NCBI GenBank assembly: GCA_900752425.1 | Contig: CAADVE010000067.1 | Span: 1 to 6,110, forward strand | Origin: an uncultured Collinsella sp. | GTDB lineage: Bacteria; Actinomycetota; Coriobacteriia; Coriobacteriales; Coriobacteriaceae | Reading direction: 5' to 3' | DNA length: 6,110 nt | Part shown: positions 1 through 5,813 of the stretch, one piece after another | Layout: every line of letters starts with the position of its first letter | Numbering within the stretch: the stretch's first letter is position 1 | The notes under the pieces: generated by a model | The model's input: the letters and a program-made list of their open reading frames with translations, nothing else | Databases searched by the model: none | Told to the model about the DNA's origin: nothing | Made by a program: the position numbers and the translations under genes

Positions 1-16
1 CCTGTTGTTGTGGTGA

Positions 17-154
17 TTTCAGATTCTAGGACGAAGGCCGTTCTTCGTTAAACGGGCGCTAGGGCGTCACCCTTACACCAACATTTTCGACGCGATCTCA
101 ACTCTGGTTTTTCTGACGTTTATGGCGTGCTATTTTCCGATAAGGACTTGGTAA
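17..154 (+). pseudogene. Out-of-frame N-terminal segment (basic stretch plus membrane helix) of the 127-918 gene
   Basis: This stretch is open in frame 2, from just after a TGA at 14-16 to a TAA at 152-154, and has no usable start codon before ATG 122. Its translation has a basic part (GRRPFFVKRALGRH) followed by a hydrophobic helix (AISTLVFLTFMACYF), the normal layout of a cytoplasmic flank and transmembrane anchor. The gene that follows in frame 1 is an exported-type domain with no anchor of its own. Adding one T to the TTTT run at 133-136 would join the two frames as ...CYF-SDKDLVNE.... I infer a frameshift mutation or a sequencing error. The reading upstream of position 17 is unresolved, and the start may lie outside the window. 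Confidence 0.45.
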
Positions 155-918
155 ACGAAACCATCGCAACGGTGGCCACGACGCTGGAACAGCTGAAGTC
201 GAAGGACTCTGACGATGCACAGGCGAGCTACGAGGCCGTCTCTGCCACGCAGGATGTCGACTTTACGGCTGCAGTTGGCGAAGGACCGCTGAATCCGTCT
301 CCCGATGACACGTGTCAGATCACGGCTACATGGACCTATCCTCAGGTAAAAGGCCAGGGCGTGGGCGTCGCCAAGTTTAATAAGGATATGGTCCAGCTCG
401 TTGCGGATACGCTCGAGGCGAGCAAGCAGGCCTCGATGGATGACGAGGACAGCCGAGTGACCATGATGTATACCGCCGAGATCGTCTCGATCGATGGCGA
501 TATTGCCTGCGTGCGCACGTTTACCGACAGCTATCAACCTCCGTATCGATCGGAACGGGTGACGAGGTCGGCGTTCTACAACCTCAAGACGGGTGAGCAG
601 GTTTCGCTCGAGGACTCGCTTGCGCAGCACGGGCTCTCGTTCGATACCCTCAAGAGTGAGGCCAAGCAGGCAATTAAGACGGCAAAGCCGGATATGGACT
701 CTGTGTCCGAAGACAACATCGACGATGACGATAACTACACCGAGGACCATTTCTACTACGACGGCAAGGGCTATATCGTTGTCCTCGATACTGGTGAGTT
801 TGACTGCATGGCATGGGATACGCACGACTTGGTTGCGCACGCATTCGACTCGAGCTATTCCTGCGGCCAGAATGTAACGCCCGAGCGAGCCAAGGCCACG
901 TACGTACCCAATGAGTAA
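127..918 (+). CDS. RsiV/DUF3298-like extracytoplasmic domain protein, N-terminus probably displaced by a frameshift
   Basis: The frame reads 263 residues from GTG 127. No ribosome site precedes that GTG, so the start is only the first usable codon in the frame. Residues 65-100 (a TYPQV stretch, then FNKDMVQLVADTL) and 115-163 (YTAEIVSIDGDIACVRTFTDSY, then FYNLKTGEQVSLEDSL) resemble the DUF3298/RsiV fold. In that family it forms the extracellular sensor part of anti-sigma factors and of related envelope proteins. An acidic patch (IDDDDNYTED) lies near residue 200. No signal peptide or membrane helix is in this frame; one is encoded just upstream in frame 2. A cytoplasmic anti-sigma domain, if any, would lie outside the window, so a role in sigma-factor control is not shown. 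A terminator follows 26 bases after the stop. Family assignment is from motif memory and moderate. Confidence 0.6.
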   Translation: MLFSDKDLVNETIATVATTLEQLKSKDSDDAQASYEAVSATQDVDFTAAVGEGPLNPSPDDTCQITATWTYPQVKGQGVGVAKFNKDMVQLVADTLEASKQASMDDEDSRVTMMYTAEIVSIDGDIACVRTFTDSYQPPYRSERVTRSAFYNLKTGEQVSLEDSLAQHGLSFDTLKSEAKQAIKTAKPDMDSVSEDNIDDDDNYTEDHFYYDGKGYIVVLDTGEFDCMAWDTHDLVAHAFDSSYSCGQNVTPERAKATYVPNE

Positions 919-944
919 GGTGGACCGCGAGGGATAAATTGAAC

Positions 945-986
945 AGTCCCCGGTGACGCAAAACGCAGTGTCGCCGGGGACTTTTT
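945..986 (+). terminator. Rho-independent terminator after the DUF3298-like gene
   Basis: Arms 945-957 and 970-982 form a 13-bp stem (AGTCCCCGGTGAC against GTCGCCGGGGACT, one G-U pair) with a 12-base loop, followed by TTTTT at 982-986. The U-tract lies on the plus strand, so it serves the upstream gene. On the minus strand the hairpin is followed by a poor T-tract, so it would end transcription of the convergent small gene only weakly. Confidence 0.85.
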
Positions 987-1006
987 CCTCCGTCCCCAAG
1001 GGATCG

Positions 1007-1243
1007 TTAGCCGCGCTGGAGGCCGAAGAGTTTAGCGTTGCGCTCGGCGACCATCATGTTGATATCGGCGATTTCCATCTCGCCGTCAATGTAGGGCTGG
1101 TAGGTGCCATATGGATCGCCGGCTCCCAAGCTGCAGCTTCCGCAGTTGTCGCAGCTGCCGTTGCCGCAGCCAGCGAGTGCCAGCTTAATGATCTCCTCGC
1201 GCTCGGCGCGCGTTGTGTCCTTGATGAGCTTGCTTTTTGCCAT
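1007..1243 (-). CDS. Small cysteine-cluster protein (78 aa), probable metal binder of unknown function
   Basis: The start at 1243 is chosen because GAGG (1251-1254) lies 7 bases upstream; a longer reading from 1315 has no ribosome site. The 78 residues begin with a charged, probably helical segment (MAKSKLIKDTTRAEREEIIKL, split as 1-10 and 11-21). Then comes a dense cluster C26-x4-C31-x2-C34-x2-C37 in a Gly/Asn/Ser-rich context (GCGNGSCDNCGSCS), and a conserved-looking tail with DPYGTYQPYIDGE and a final helix (IADINMMVAERNAKLFG). There is no signal peptide or membrane helix, so it is probably cytoplasmic. Four cysteines this close could hold zinc or an Fe-S cluster, but no ferredoxin or known zinc-finger spacing matches. 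I do not recognise the family. It is divergent from the PASTA-like gene, with 138 bases between the two starts. Confidence 0.85.
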   Translation of the reverse strand: MAKSKLIKDTTRAEREEIIKLALAGCGNGSCDNCGSCSLGAGDPYGTYQPYIDGEMEIADINMMVAERNAKLFGLQRG

Positions 1244-1250
1244 GGCATAT

Positions 1251-1254
1251 CCTC
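1251..1254 (-). promoter_or_regulatory. Ribosome binding site fixing the start at 1243
   Basis: GAGG on the minus strand lies 7 bases from the ATG at 1243. It decides between this start and the longer in-frame ATG at 1315, which has no purine-rich site before it. Confidence 0.7.
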
Positions 1255-1310
1255 GATTCGCTTGTGACCGTCGGCCGCGCATGTCTTGTAGATACCGACG
1301 ACTTTTGCCC

Positions 1311-1316
1311 ATCATA
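1311..1316 (-). promoter_or_regulatory. Candidate -10 element for the small cysteine-cluster gene
   Basis: The minus strand reads TATGAT here, one mismatch from TATAAT, and would give a leader of roughly 60 bases. No good -35 hexamer is visible at the usual distance, so this is tentative. Confidence 0.25.
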
Positions 1317-1330
1317 GGCTTTTGCGCGGG

Positions 1331-1336
1331 TAGAAT
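1331..1336 (+). promoter_or_regulatory. Candidate -10 element for the PASTA-like membrane protein gene
   Basis: TAGAAT is one mismatch from TATAAT and lies about 45 bases before ATG 1382. The upstream -35 region is poor. It sits only 14 bases from the candidate minus-strand -10, so the two divergent promoters would compete if both are real. Confidence 0.3.
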
Positions 1337-1381
1337 GCATGGATAACTTGATGCTTACGGGCGACGGAAAGGAATCGTTGC

Positions 1382-2338
1382 ATGGACCAGGATAAGACGA
1401 CCGTAATGGGTGGCTACGGCTCCCCGCGGACGGGCAATGGCGCCGATGAGACCCGCGTCGTGCCGAATCCCGGCTACGCTGCCCCCGATACGACGCAGGT
1501 GTCGGCCGATCCCACGCGCGTTGTGAATTACGGAAACGCAGCGCAGGACCCGCATGGTGCCTCATCGCAGAACCCCTACGGCAACGCGGCGGTAGACCCT
1601 TATGATGACCTGCTGCAAAATCCCATTCCGCAACCTCAGCAGACGACATATATGCCGCGCACGGCACAACCGCGCTACGAGTCGCGCGACCGATATGCGC
1701 GCGAGCCGTATCGTGAGTATCCCAAGTCCATCCCCCAGTATGGCGAGGACGAGGAGAAGAAGCCTTCGCGTTCGTCGAGCGTAATCAAGAAGATCCTGAT
1801 CGTGCTGGCGATCTTCTTTGCCCTTTCGGTTGTGTTTGCCATCGTGTCGGGCATGCTCAACAAGCGGGGCGCCACGACTGATACCACGGCCGAGCAGACC
1901 GAGACTGCCCAGTCCGGCACCGTCGACCTGAGCGATATCCCGGGCCAGTACTGGTCAAACGCCAAGAAGCTCCTCAAGTCGCGCGGCGCCGATCTTTCGA
2001 ACGCCGTGATCCTGACCGATGACGGCTCAACGCCCGTTGTCGATGCCAACTGGGTGGTTACGTCCGCCTACTATAACGACAACGGTAACCTCGAGATTCA
2101 GCTCACGCGCAAGGGCAGCTCGTCGGGTAATGCGTCCGGCGACCAGGGCGGCGCGGACAGCTCGAGCTCCAACACGCTGGAGGACCTGAGCAACAAGGCG
2201 CAGGAGCTGGGGGATAAGGTCCAAGAGCTGGGTGGCACGGCTCAGAACCTCGGCGATACCGCACAGAACCTGGGCGATATGGCAACGAACGCCTGGGATG
2301 CCCTGCAAAACGGCATTTCGGGCGCGCAGGGGAACTAG
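1382..2338 (+). CDS. Single-pass membrane protein: D-x-T-x-V cytoplasmic tail, PASTA-like outer domain, heptad-repeat C-terminus
   Basis: The start has AAAGGA (1368-1373) 8 bases upstream. Residues 1-130 are a low-complexity Pro/Tyr/Asn/Gln tail. It holds four D-x-T-x-V motifs (4-8, 22-26, 36-40, 43-47), a repeated YGNAAxDP unit (50-57, 66-73) and a basic Arg/Tyr part (98-113). A membrane helix spans about 134-159 with lysines on both sides (IKK before, NKR after), so orientation rests on domain logic. After a Thr-rich linker, residues 183-245 (IPGQYWSNAKKLLKSRG, then NWVVTSAYYNDNG, then LEIQLTRKG) resemble a single PASTA-like domain, a fold that binds cell-wall fragments in kinases and penicillin-binding proteins. 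A Ser/Gly linker follows, then seven-residue repeats (273-307). No kinase or enzyme domain is present. The exact role is unknown; an envelope protein controlled by Ser/Thr phosphorylation is an inference. Confidence 0.8.
   Translation: MDQDKTTVMGGYGSPRTGNGADETRVVPNPGYAAPDTTQVSADPTRVVNYGNAAQDPHGASSQNPYGNAAVDPYDDLLQNPIPQPQQTTYMPRTAQPRYESRDRYAREPYREYPKSIPQYGEDEEKKPSRSSSVIKKILIVLAIFFALSVVFAIVSGMLNKRGATTDTTAEQTETAQSGTVDLSDIPGQYWSNAKKLLKSRGADLSNAVILTDDGSTPVVDANWVVTSAYYNDNGNLEIQLTRKGSSSGNASGDQGGADSSSSNTLEDLSNKAQELGDKVQELGGTAQNLGDTAQNLGDMATNAWDALQNGISGAQGN
2198..2302 (+). repeat. Five imperfect 21-base tandem repeats encoding a heptad repeat
   Basis: Residues 273-307 of the PASTA-like protein read AQELGDK, VQELGGT, AQNLGDT, AQNLGDM, ATNAWDA: five units of seven, the last diverged. 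Leu at position 4 and Ala/Val at position 1 give a 3-4 hydrophobic spacing, as in an amphipathic helix or coiled coil, though the conserved Gly at position 5 is unusual for one. Confidence 0.8.
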
Positions 2339-2372
2339 CGGCCGAGCGGCTAGAGCCTTAGCAGCTCAAACA

Positions 2373-2440
2373 AAAACGGGGCGCAGGATCGCGTGACCGG
2401 GCGCGTAGGCGCGCTGGTCGGCGGTCCTGCGTCCCGTTTT
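2373..2440. terminator. Long bidirectional terminator between convergent genes
   Basis: Arms 2373-2392 and 2421-2440 pair over 20 bp with two G-U pairs. The stem begins with AAAA and ends with TTTT, so each strand gets a U-tract; the minus strand reads TTTTTG then TTTG. The 28-base centre contains further short pairing (GACC with GGTC, GCGC with GCGC). It lies between the stop at 2338 (+) and the stop at 2449 (-) and can serve both genes. Confidence 0.9.
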
Positions 2441-2448
2441 GCTGTCGA

Positions 2449-3630
2449 TCACAGCTGCTCGGCCGGCCGGTCGGGCGAGCTAAAGCCGGAGTCAAATGTG
2501 ACGACGCACGAGACATCGGGCCGGCGCTCGTGCACGATGCGCGTGACGAGCTCCAGCAGCTCCTCGTCGGATATGTCAAAGCCGTCGGGACGCACCAGGT
2601 CAAACGAAACGAACCCGTCGTGCTCGTGCAGGTCGTGGATGGAGAGCGTGGGGTCGATTTGCGCTATGCCGCGCTTGACCCAGCCGCGCAGGTCGTCGCC
2701 GGTGGTGGCGATGGGGTCGCAGTGCAGCGTGATGCCGATGCCCATCTGCCGTTTGATATCGTGCTCGATGGTGTCCAGGATCTCGTGATGTTCAAACGCA
2801 TCGCCCTCGCCGGGCATTTCAACGTGTGCGCTGGCAAACTGACGACCGGGGCCGTAGTCGTGCACCATGAGGTCGTGCGTGCCTAGGACCTGCGGATACG
2901 ACATGATCTTGTCGCGGATTGCCTGGACGAGCTTGGGGTCGGGCGCTTGTCCCAACAGCGGGCTGATGGCGTCGCGCACCAGGCCCATGCCGCTGATGCA
3001 GATGAAGATGCCCACGCCCAGGCCCGCCCAGCCATCGAGGTCAAAGCCGGTCGTCTGCGAAATAAGCGCTGCGGCCAGGACCGAGGCCGAGGTGATGACG
3101 TCATTCTTGGAGTCCTGCGCCGTGGCGATAAGCGTCTCGGAATCGATGCGGTTGCCCAGCGTGCGGTTGAACGCCGCCATCCAAAACTTGACGAGCATGG
3201 ACAGGACAAGGGCTGCCATGGAGAGCGCCGAATACGCGGTGGGGGAGGGCTTGATGATCTTGGTGACCGACTCCAAGATCAGGTTGATGCCGACGGCGCA
3301 AACGAGAACGGCGACAAACAGGCCGGCGAGGTACTCGTAGCGGCCGTGACCATAGGGGGGCCCCTCGTCGGCCGGGCGGCTGGCAAGGCGGAATCCGAGC
3401 AGGCTCACGATGTTGCTCGAGGCGTCGGAAAGGTTGTTGAAGGCATCGGCGATAAGCGAGACGGAGCCCGCGAGCAGACCAGCTATGCCCTTGGCCAGGC
3501 ACAGCGTGATGTTGAGGCCGATGCAAATGAGGCTTGCGGCAAAACCCGCGTTGGTGCGGCAGGAGCTATCGACCGGCTCGCTTTCGCTGCCGGGAACAAG
3601 CGTATGTACCAGCCGATTTACAAATAGCAT
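2449..3630 (-). CDS. Cation diffusion facilitator (CDF) transporter, probable Mn2+ exporter
   Basis: A 393-residue inner-membrane metal/proton antiporter of the CDF family. About six helices are visible (roughly 28-46, 53-80, 101-118, 134-154, 166-190, 200-219). The transport site is N65-x3-D69 in helix 2 (DAFNNLSDASSN) and D173-x3-D177 in helix 5 (AQDSKNDVITS). This N-D-D-D set is that of Mn2+ CDFs such as pneumococcal MntE, whereas Zn2+ members have His-x3-Asp. PYGHGRYEYLAGL (92-104) is a family hallmark before helix 3. The cytoplasmic part is long: one C-terminal domain (about 230-306) and a second, similar one (about 314-380), each starting with HDLxxHD (H252 and H332). The start at 3630 is fixed by AGGAG 7 bases upstream. 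Transport direction and Mn2+ preference are inferred from family knowledge. The gene is monocistronic and ends at the two-way terminator. Confidence 0.9.
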   Translation of the reverse strand: MLFVNRLVHTLVPGSESEPVDSSCRTNAGFAASLICIGLNITLCLAKGIAGLLAGSVSLIADAFNNLSDASSNIVSLLGFRLASRPADEGPPYGHGRYEYLAGLFVAVLVCAVGINLILESVTKIIKPSPTAYSALSMAALVLSMLVKFWMAAFNRTLGNRIDSETLIATAQDSKNDVITSASVLAAALISQTTGFDLDGWAGLGVGIFICISGMGLVRDAISPLLGQAPDPKLVQAIRDKIMSYPQVLGTHDLMVHDYGPGRQFASAHVEMPGEGDAFEHHEILDTIEHDIKRQMGIGITLHCDPIATTGDDLRGWVKRGIAQIDPTLSIHDLHEHDGFVSFDLVRPDGFDISDEELLELVTRIVHERRPDVSCVVTFDSGFSSPDRPAEQL

Positions 3631-3637
3631 GGCGTAT

Positions 3638-3643
3638 CTCCTC
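3638..3643 (-). promoter_or_regulatory. Ribosome binding site fixing the CDF start at 3630
   Basis: The minus strand reads GAGGAG, 7 bases before ATG 3630. The alternative in-frame TTG at 3684 would add 18 polar residues and has no ribosome site. Confidence 0.85.
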
Positions 3644-3843
3644 GCATTCTTATTAAGGGGATAGTGTAGCTCGCACAGACGCAACGTGTACCGATGCTCA
3701 GAAAATGCAGCAATGGTCTGCCGGCGCTAACGGGCGCGTGGCGGAGGGGGCGACTGTCCGCGCGCCTTCGAGTTCACTGCGCCTTCACGTCCGACCGAGT
3801 GCTCCATTTTGGGCCACATGGGTATGGGCACGCGCCGATTTGC

Positions 3844-3862
3844 TCGACATACTTAATGTCGA
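3844..3862. promoter_or_regulatory. Perfect palindrome, candidate operator upstream of the double zinc-ribbon gene
   Basis: TCGACAT (3844-3850) and ATGTCGA (3856-3862) are perfect inverted halves around a 5-base centre (ACTTA). The site ends 27 bases before ATG 3890 and covers a weak -10-like CTTAAT (3852-3857), a position where a dimeric repressor would block transcription. It has no T-tract, so it is not a terminator. The regulator is unknown. Confidence 0.5.
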
Positions 3863-3889
3863 CAGCCCTGTGCAAAGGAGGACGTTTCC

Positions 3890-5227
3890 ATGGACGAGAT
3901 GTTTGCCATTAAATGCCAAAACTGCGGCGGCCCCATGTATTCGCACCAGGCAAAGCGCAGCTTTGAGTGCGCCTATTGCGAAACGGTTATTCCGTGGCAA
4001 GCGGACGCCGGGGAGCCCAAGAGCGCCCTGGGTATCCGTCATACGCCGCTGACGGTGGTTGACGGGCTGCTCAAGCTCACGCACGTCTCGCAGCTCGAGC
4101 GCCCAGAGGACCCGGACTGGTATTTCTTCAATGCGCACTGGCGCAATCAGTCGGTTCTGGAGCATCTGCTGTGGGAGGACCGCGGCACGGCGCAGGAGTT
4201 CCAAGAGGCGACGCACGTGAGCATTCCCTGTCCCTTCTGCGGCGCGTCCTTTGAGGGCGAGTCGACCCAACGCGTGTTTGAGTGCCCGTCCTGCGGCAAT
4301 AAGATCGGCGTTGCCGACCTGCTTAAGCCAGGGACGTTTAGCAAGCGCCTGACCATGGGCGTGGGTGCAGAGTACGTGCCGGAGCAGGGCATTCCTTGCG
4401 AAATCTCGCCGCAGCAGGCACGTGCTAACGCGCTGCAGCTGGTGCGTCAGTATCCCGATGCCTTTGCCGGGCACGATGTAGAAGACGCGATCCAAAACGA
4501 CATGATGCTCTTCTATTTCCCCATGGCGTTGGCGGACCTGCGCATGATGGCGTCCTTCCCGGGCAAAGGGCTGAGCAAGGAGACCCTGGTGTACTACGAG
4601 GTGCTCGACTGGGCGTATCCGCGGGCAAACTACCTGGACGTTCGCCTTATGGGCATTTTGGAGCCGTGGGACTTTGCTAAGGTTGGGTCGTTCGATCCCG
4701 CTATGCAGGAAGGTGACTTCCGCGTTGTCTCCGTCGATGCGTCTACCAAGGACCAGGTGGTCATTGATAAGCTAGCGCTCGACGTTGCAGGCAACGATGC
4801 CGAGGCGGTGCTGGGGCTCAATAAAAAGAGCATCCGCGCCTGGGCGCGTAAGGCCCGCAAGCACAAGGACGGCCTGGTGATGGTGCCGGTCTACTTTGTC
4901 GATCGTCCGGCGACGGACGGCCGCGATGGCGAGCAGGTGCGCATTGCCGTAAACGGCCAGACGGGTCGTGCAGCCGCGGTGGTGTTTAGCGACAAGTGCG
5001 AAACGCATATCGTGGCACCGCTCAATCCCAACGTGATGCTGTCGATCGAAAGCACCGTGCACGCCACGCCCATCGAGGTCAAATACGTTAAATCGCCCTT
5101 CCTATACCAGATTGTGCGCCGTGGAGGCGGCGAGCAACCGCGACAGGTGGCGGCCGCAGCCGAGGGTTCCTACCGAGAGGAGAAGCCCAAACGCCGCGGT
5201 CTGCTGGGTGCGCTATTTGGGAAGTAG
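3890..5227 (+). CDS. Double zinc-ribbon protein (445 aa) of the TFIIB-type zinc-ribbon group, function unknown
   Basis: The start has a near-ideal AAAGGAGG (3874-3881) 8 bases upstream. Two zinc ribbons share identical spacing: C9-x2-C12-x14-C27-x2-C30 and C114-x2-C117-x14-C132-x2-C135. Such ribbons bind Zn2+ for structure. The rest, about 150-420, is soluble alpha/beta sequence. MVPVYFVD (331-338) followed by VNGQTG (354-359) recalls bacterial proteins often labelled TFIIB-type zinc ribbon or, wrongly, primosomal helicase; no helicase motif is present. The tail (about 430-445) is basic then hydrophobic (KPKRRGLLGALFGK) and could touch the membrane; some related proteins, as I recall them, have membrane helices there instead. 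A palindrome lies just upstream. No terminator is visible before the next gene 115 bases downstream, so read-through is possible. Biochemical role unknown. Confidence 0.85.
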   Translation: MDEMFAIKCQNCGGPMYSHQAKRSFECAYCETVIPWQADAGEPKSALGIRHTPLTVVDGLLKLTHVSQLERPEDPDWYFFNAHWRNQSVLEHLLWEDRGTAQEFQEATHVSIPCPFCGASFEGESTQRVFECPSCGNKIGVADLLKPGTFSKRLTMGVGAEYVPEQGIPCEISPQQARANALQLVRQYPDAFAGHDVEDAIQNDMMLFYFPMALADLRMMASFPGKGLSKETLVYYEVLDWAYPRANYLDVRLMGILEPWDFAKVGSFDPAMQEGDFRVVSVDASTKDQVVIDKLALDVAGNDAEAVLGLNKKSIRAWARKARKHKDGLVMVPVYFVDRPATDGRDGEQVRIAVNGQTGRAAAVVFSDKCETHIVAPLNPNVMLSIESTVHATPIEVKYVKSPFLYQIVRRGGGEQPRQVAAAAEGSYREEKPKRRGLLGALFGK

Positions 5228-5275
5228 GGGAGTAGTGCTGGGGTGTCGGGCTGCATCACAAGGTCATTAGATGAA

Positions 5276-5303
5276 TTTAAAAGTGCTGGGAACGTGCTAA
5301 CAT
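5276..5303 (+). promoter_or_regulatory. Candidate promoter of the SHOCT-domain gene
   Basis: TTTAAA (5276-5281) and TAACAT (5298-5303) each match the -35 and -10 consensus at four of six positions, with a 16-base spacer. A TGC just before the -10 gives an extended -10. The leader would be about 30 bases. Confidence 0.4.
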
Positions 5304-5342
5304 TGCCGATAGTCTTAATCTTGTAGAAGCGGAGGCCGGATT

Positions 5343-5813
5343 ATGGGTTTTGCGGATCAGCAGCTTCAGATTCAGGTGCCGTATTCTCCTGACGACACGT
5401 TTAATGTCTTGAAGGCAGCTATGGAAAAGCTGCCTAAAGTAAAAGTTGATAGCGCATCGCCCACAACAAGAACAGTTGCAGCCGAGATTGGTATGAGCCT
5501 TTGGTCCTGGGGTGAAAATATCAGTATTTCGGTTGTTCCAGTTGAAGGCGGATCTGGCGTTACTGTCAACTCATCATCTAAGGTCAGGACAAACGTATTA
5601 AACGGGGGCAAAAATGCAAAGAATATTGCCGAGATAGTCGATGCCCTATCGAAGGAGCTCGAGCAGTATCCGCAGGTTTCACAGACTATTGAGACGCTGG
5701 CGGATAGTGGTGATGTAGTTGCAAGGCTTGAGAGACTTGCAACGCTGCGTGATAGTGGAGTACTTACCGAGGAAGAGTTTGCTGCAGAAAAGGAAAAAAC
5801 CTTTCGTAACTAG
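5343..5813 (+). CDS. SHOCT-domain protein (156 aa) with an unassigned N-terminal domain
   Basis: GGAGG (5331-5335) lies 7 bases before ATG 5343. The C-terminus, about 126-154 (VARLERLATLRDSGVLTEEE, then FAAEKEKTF), is a SHOCT domain, a short helical module found at the ends of many bacterial proteins and thought to mediate oligomerisation or localisation. Residues 1-90 form a probable alpha/beta domain (LQIQVPYSPDDTFNVLKAAM; then beta-rich ISISVVPVEGGSGVTVNSSS), reminiscent of ligand-binding or START-like scaffolds, but I cannot assign a family. Residues 92-108 form a helix linking the two. There is no signal peptide or membrane helix. Codon use is visibly more AT-rich than the flanking genes (AAA, GAA, GTT and TCA are common), which suggests later acquisition. 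It has its own candidate promoter. Confidence 0.85.
   Translation: MGFADQQLQIQVPYSPDDTFNVLKAAMEKLPKVKVDSASPTTRTVAAEIGMSLWSWGENISISVVPVEGGSGVTVNSSSKVRTNVLNGGKNAKNIAEIVDALSKELEQYPQVSQTIETLADSGDVVARLERLATLRDSGVLTEEEFAAEKEKTFRN

Noticed and set aside
1..51. Possible C-terminal end of an upstream gene in frame 1 (ends DSRTKAVLR)
   Set aside because: Only 16 codons are visible and they overlap the more protein-like frame-2 segment. There is not enough to support a separate gene.
130..999. Long minus-strand open frame (289 codons) opposite the DUF3298-like gene
   Set aside because: Its product is Arg/Ile/Val-rich with no family resemblance, its start lies beside the terminator hairpin, and the plus strand has recognisable domain motifs. 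It is an antisense shadow typical of GC-rich DNA.
1244..1315. Longer 102-residue version of the small cysteine-cluster protein
   Set aside because: ATG 1315 has no ribosome site, and the extra 24 residues are Arg-rich and lie in the promoter region. ATG 1243 has GAGG at 7 bases.
2947..3627. Plus-strand open frame of 226 codons inside the CDF gene
   Set aside because: It is the complement of a well-recognised transporter and its translation is Asp/Gly/Arg/Ala-rich with no domain.
3733..3790. tRNA-like text (GCGTGGCGGAG, later TTCGAGTTC)
   Set aside because: The bases flanking TTCGAGT do not form a T-stem and no acceptor or anticodon stem can be built. At most it is a chance resemblance or an old remnant.
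3631..3889. Possible yybP-ykoY manganese riboswitch upstream of the exporter
   Set aside because: I see no conserved riboswitch core or terminator hairpin on the minus strand between the palindrome and the start.
3705..4052. Plus-strand open frame overlapping the start of the double zinc-ribbon gene
   Set aside because: It has no ribosome site, whereas the frame at 3890 has AAAGGAGG at ideal spacing and two zinc ribbons. The overlap is in another frame.
5234..5290. Nine-base direct repeat AGTGCTGGG (5234-5242 and 5282-5290)
   Set aside because: It is short and could flank an insertion scar, but nothing mobile is between the copies and chance is likely.
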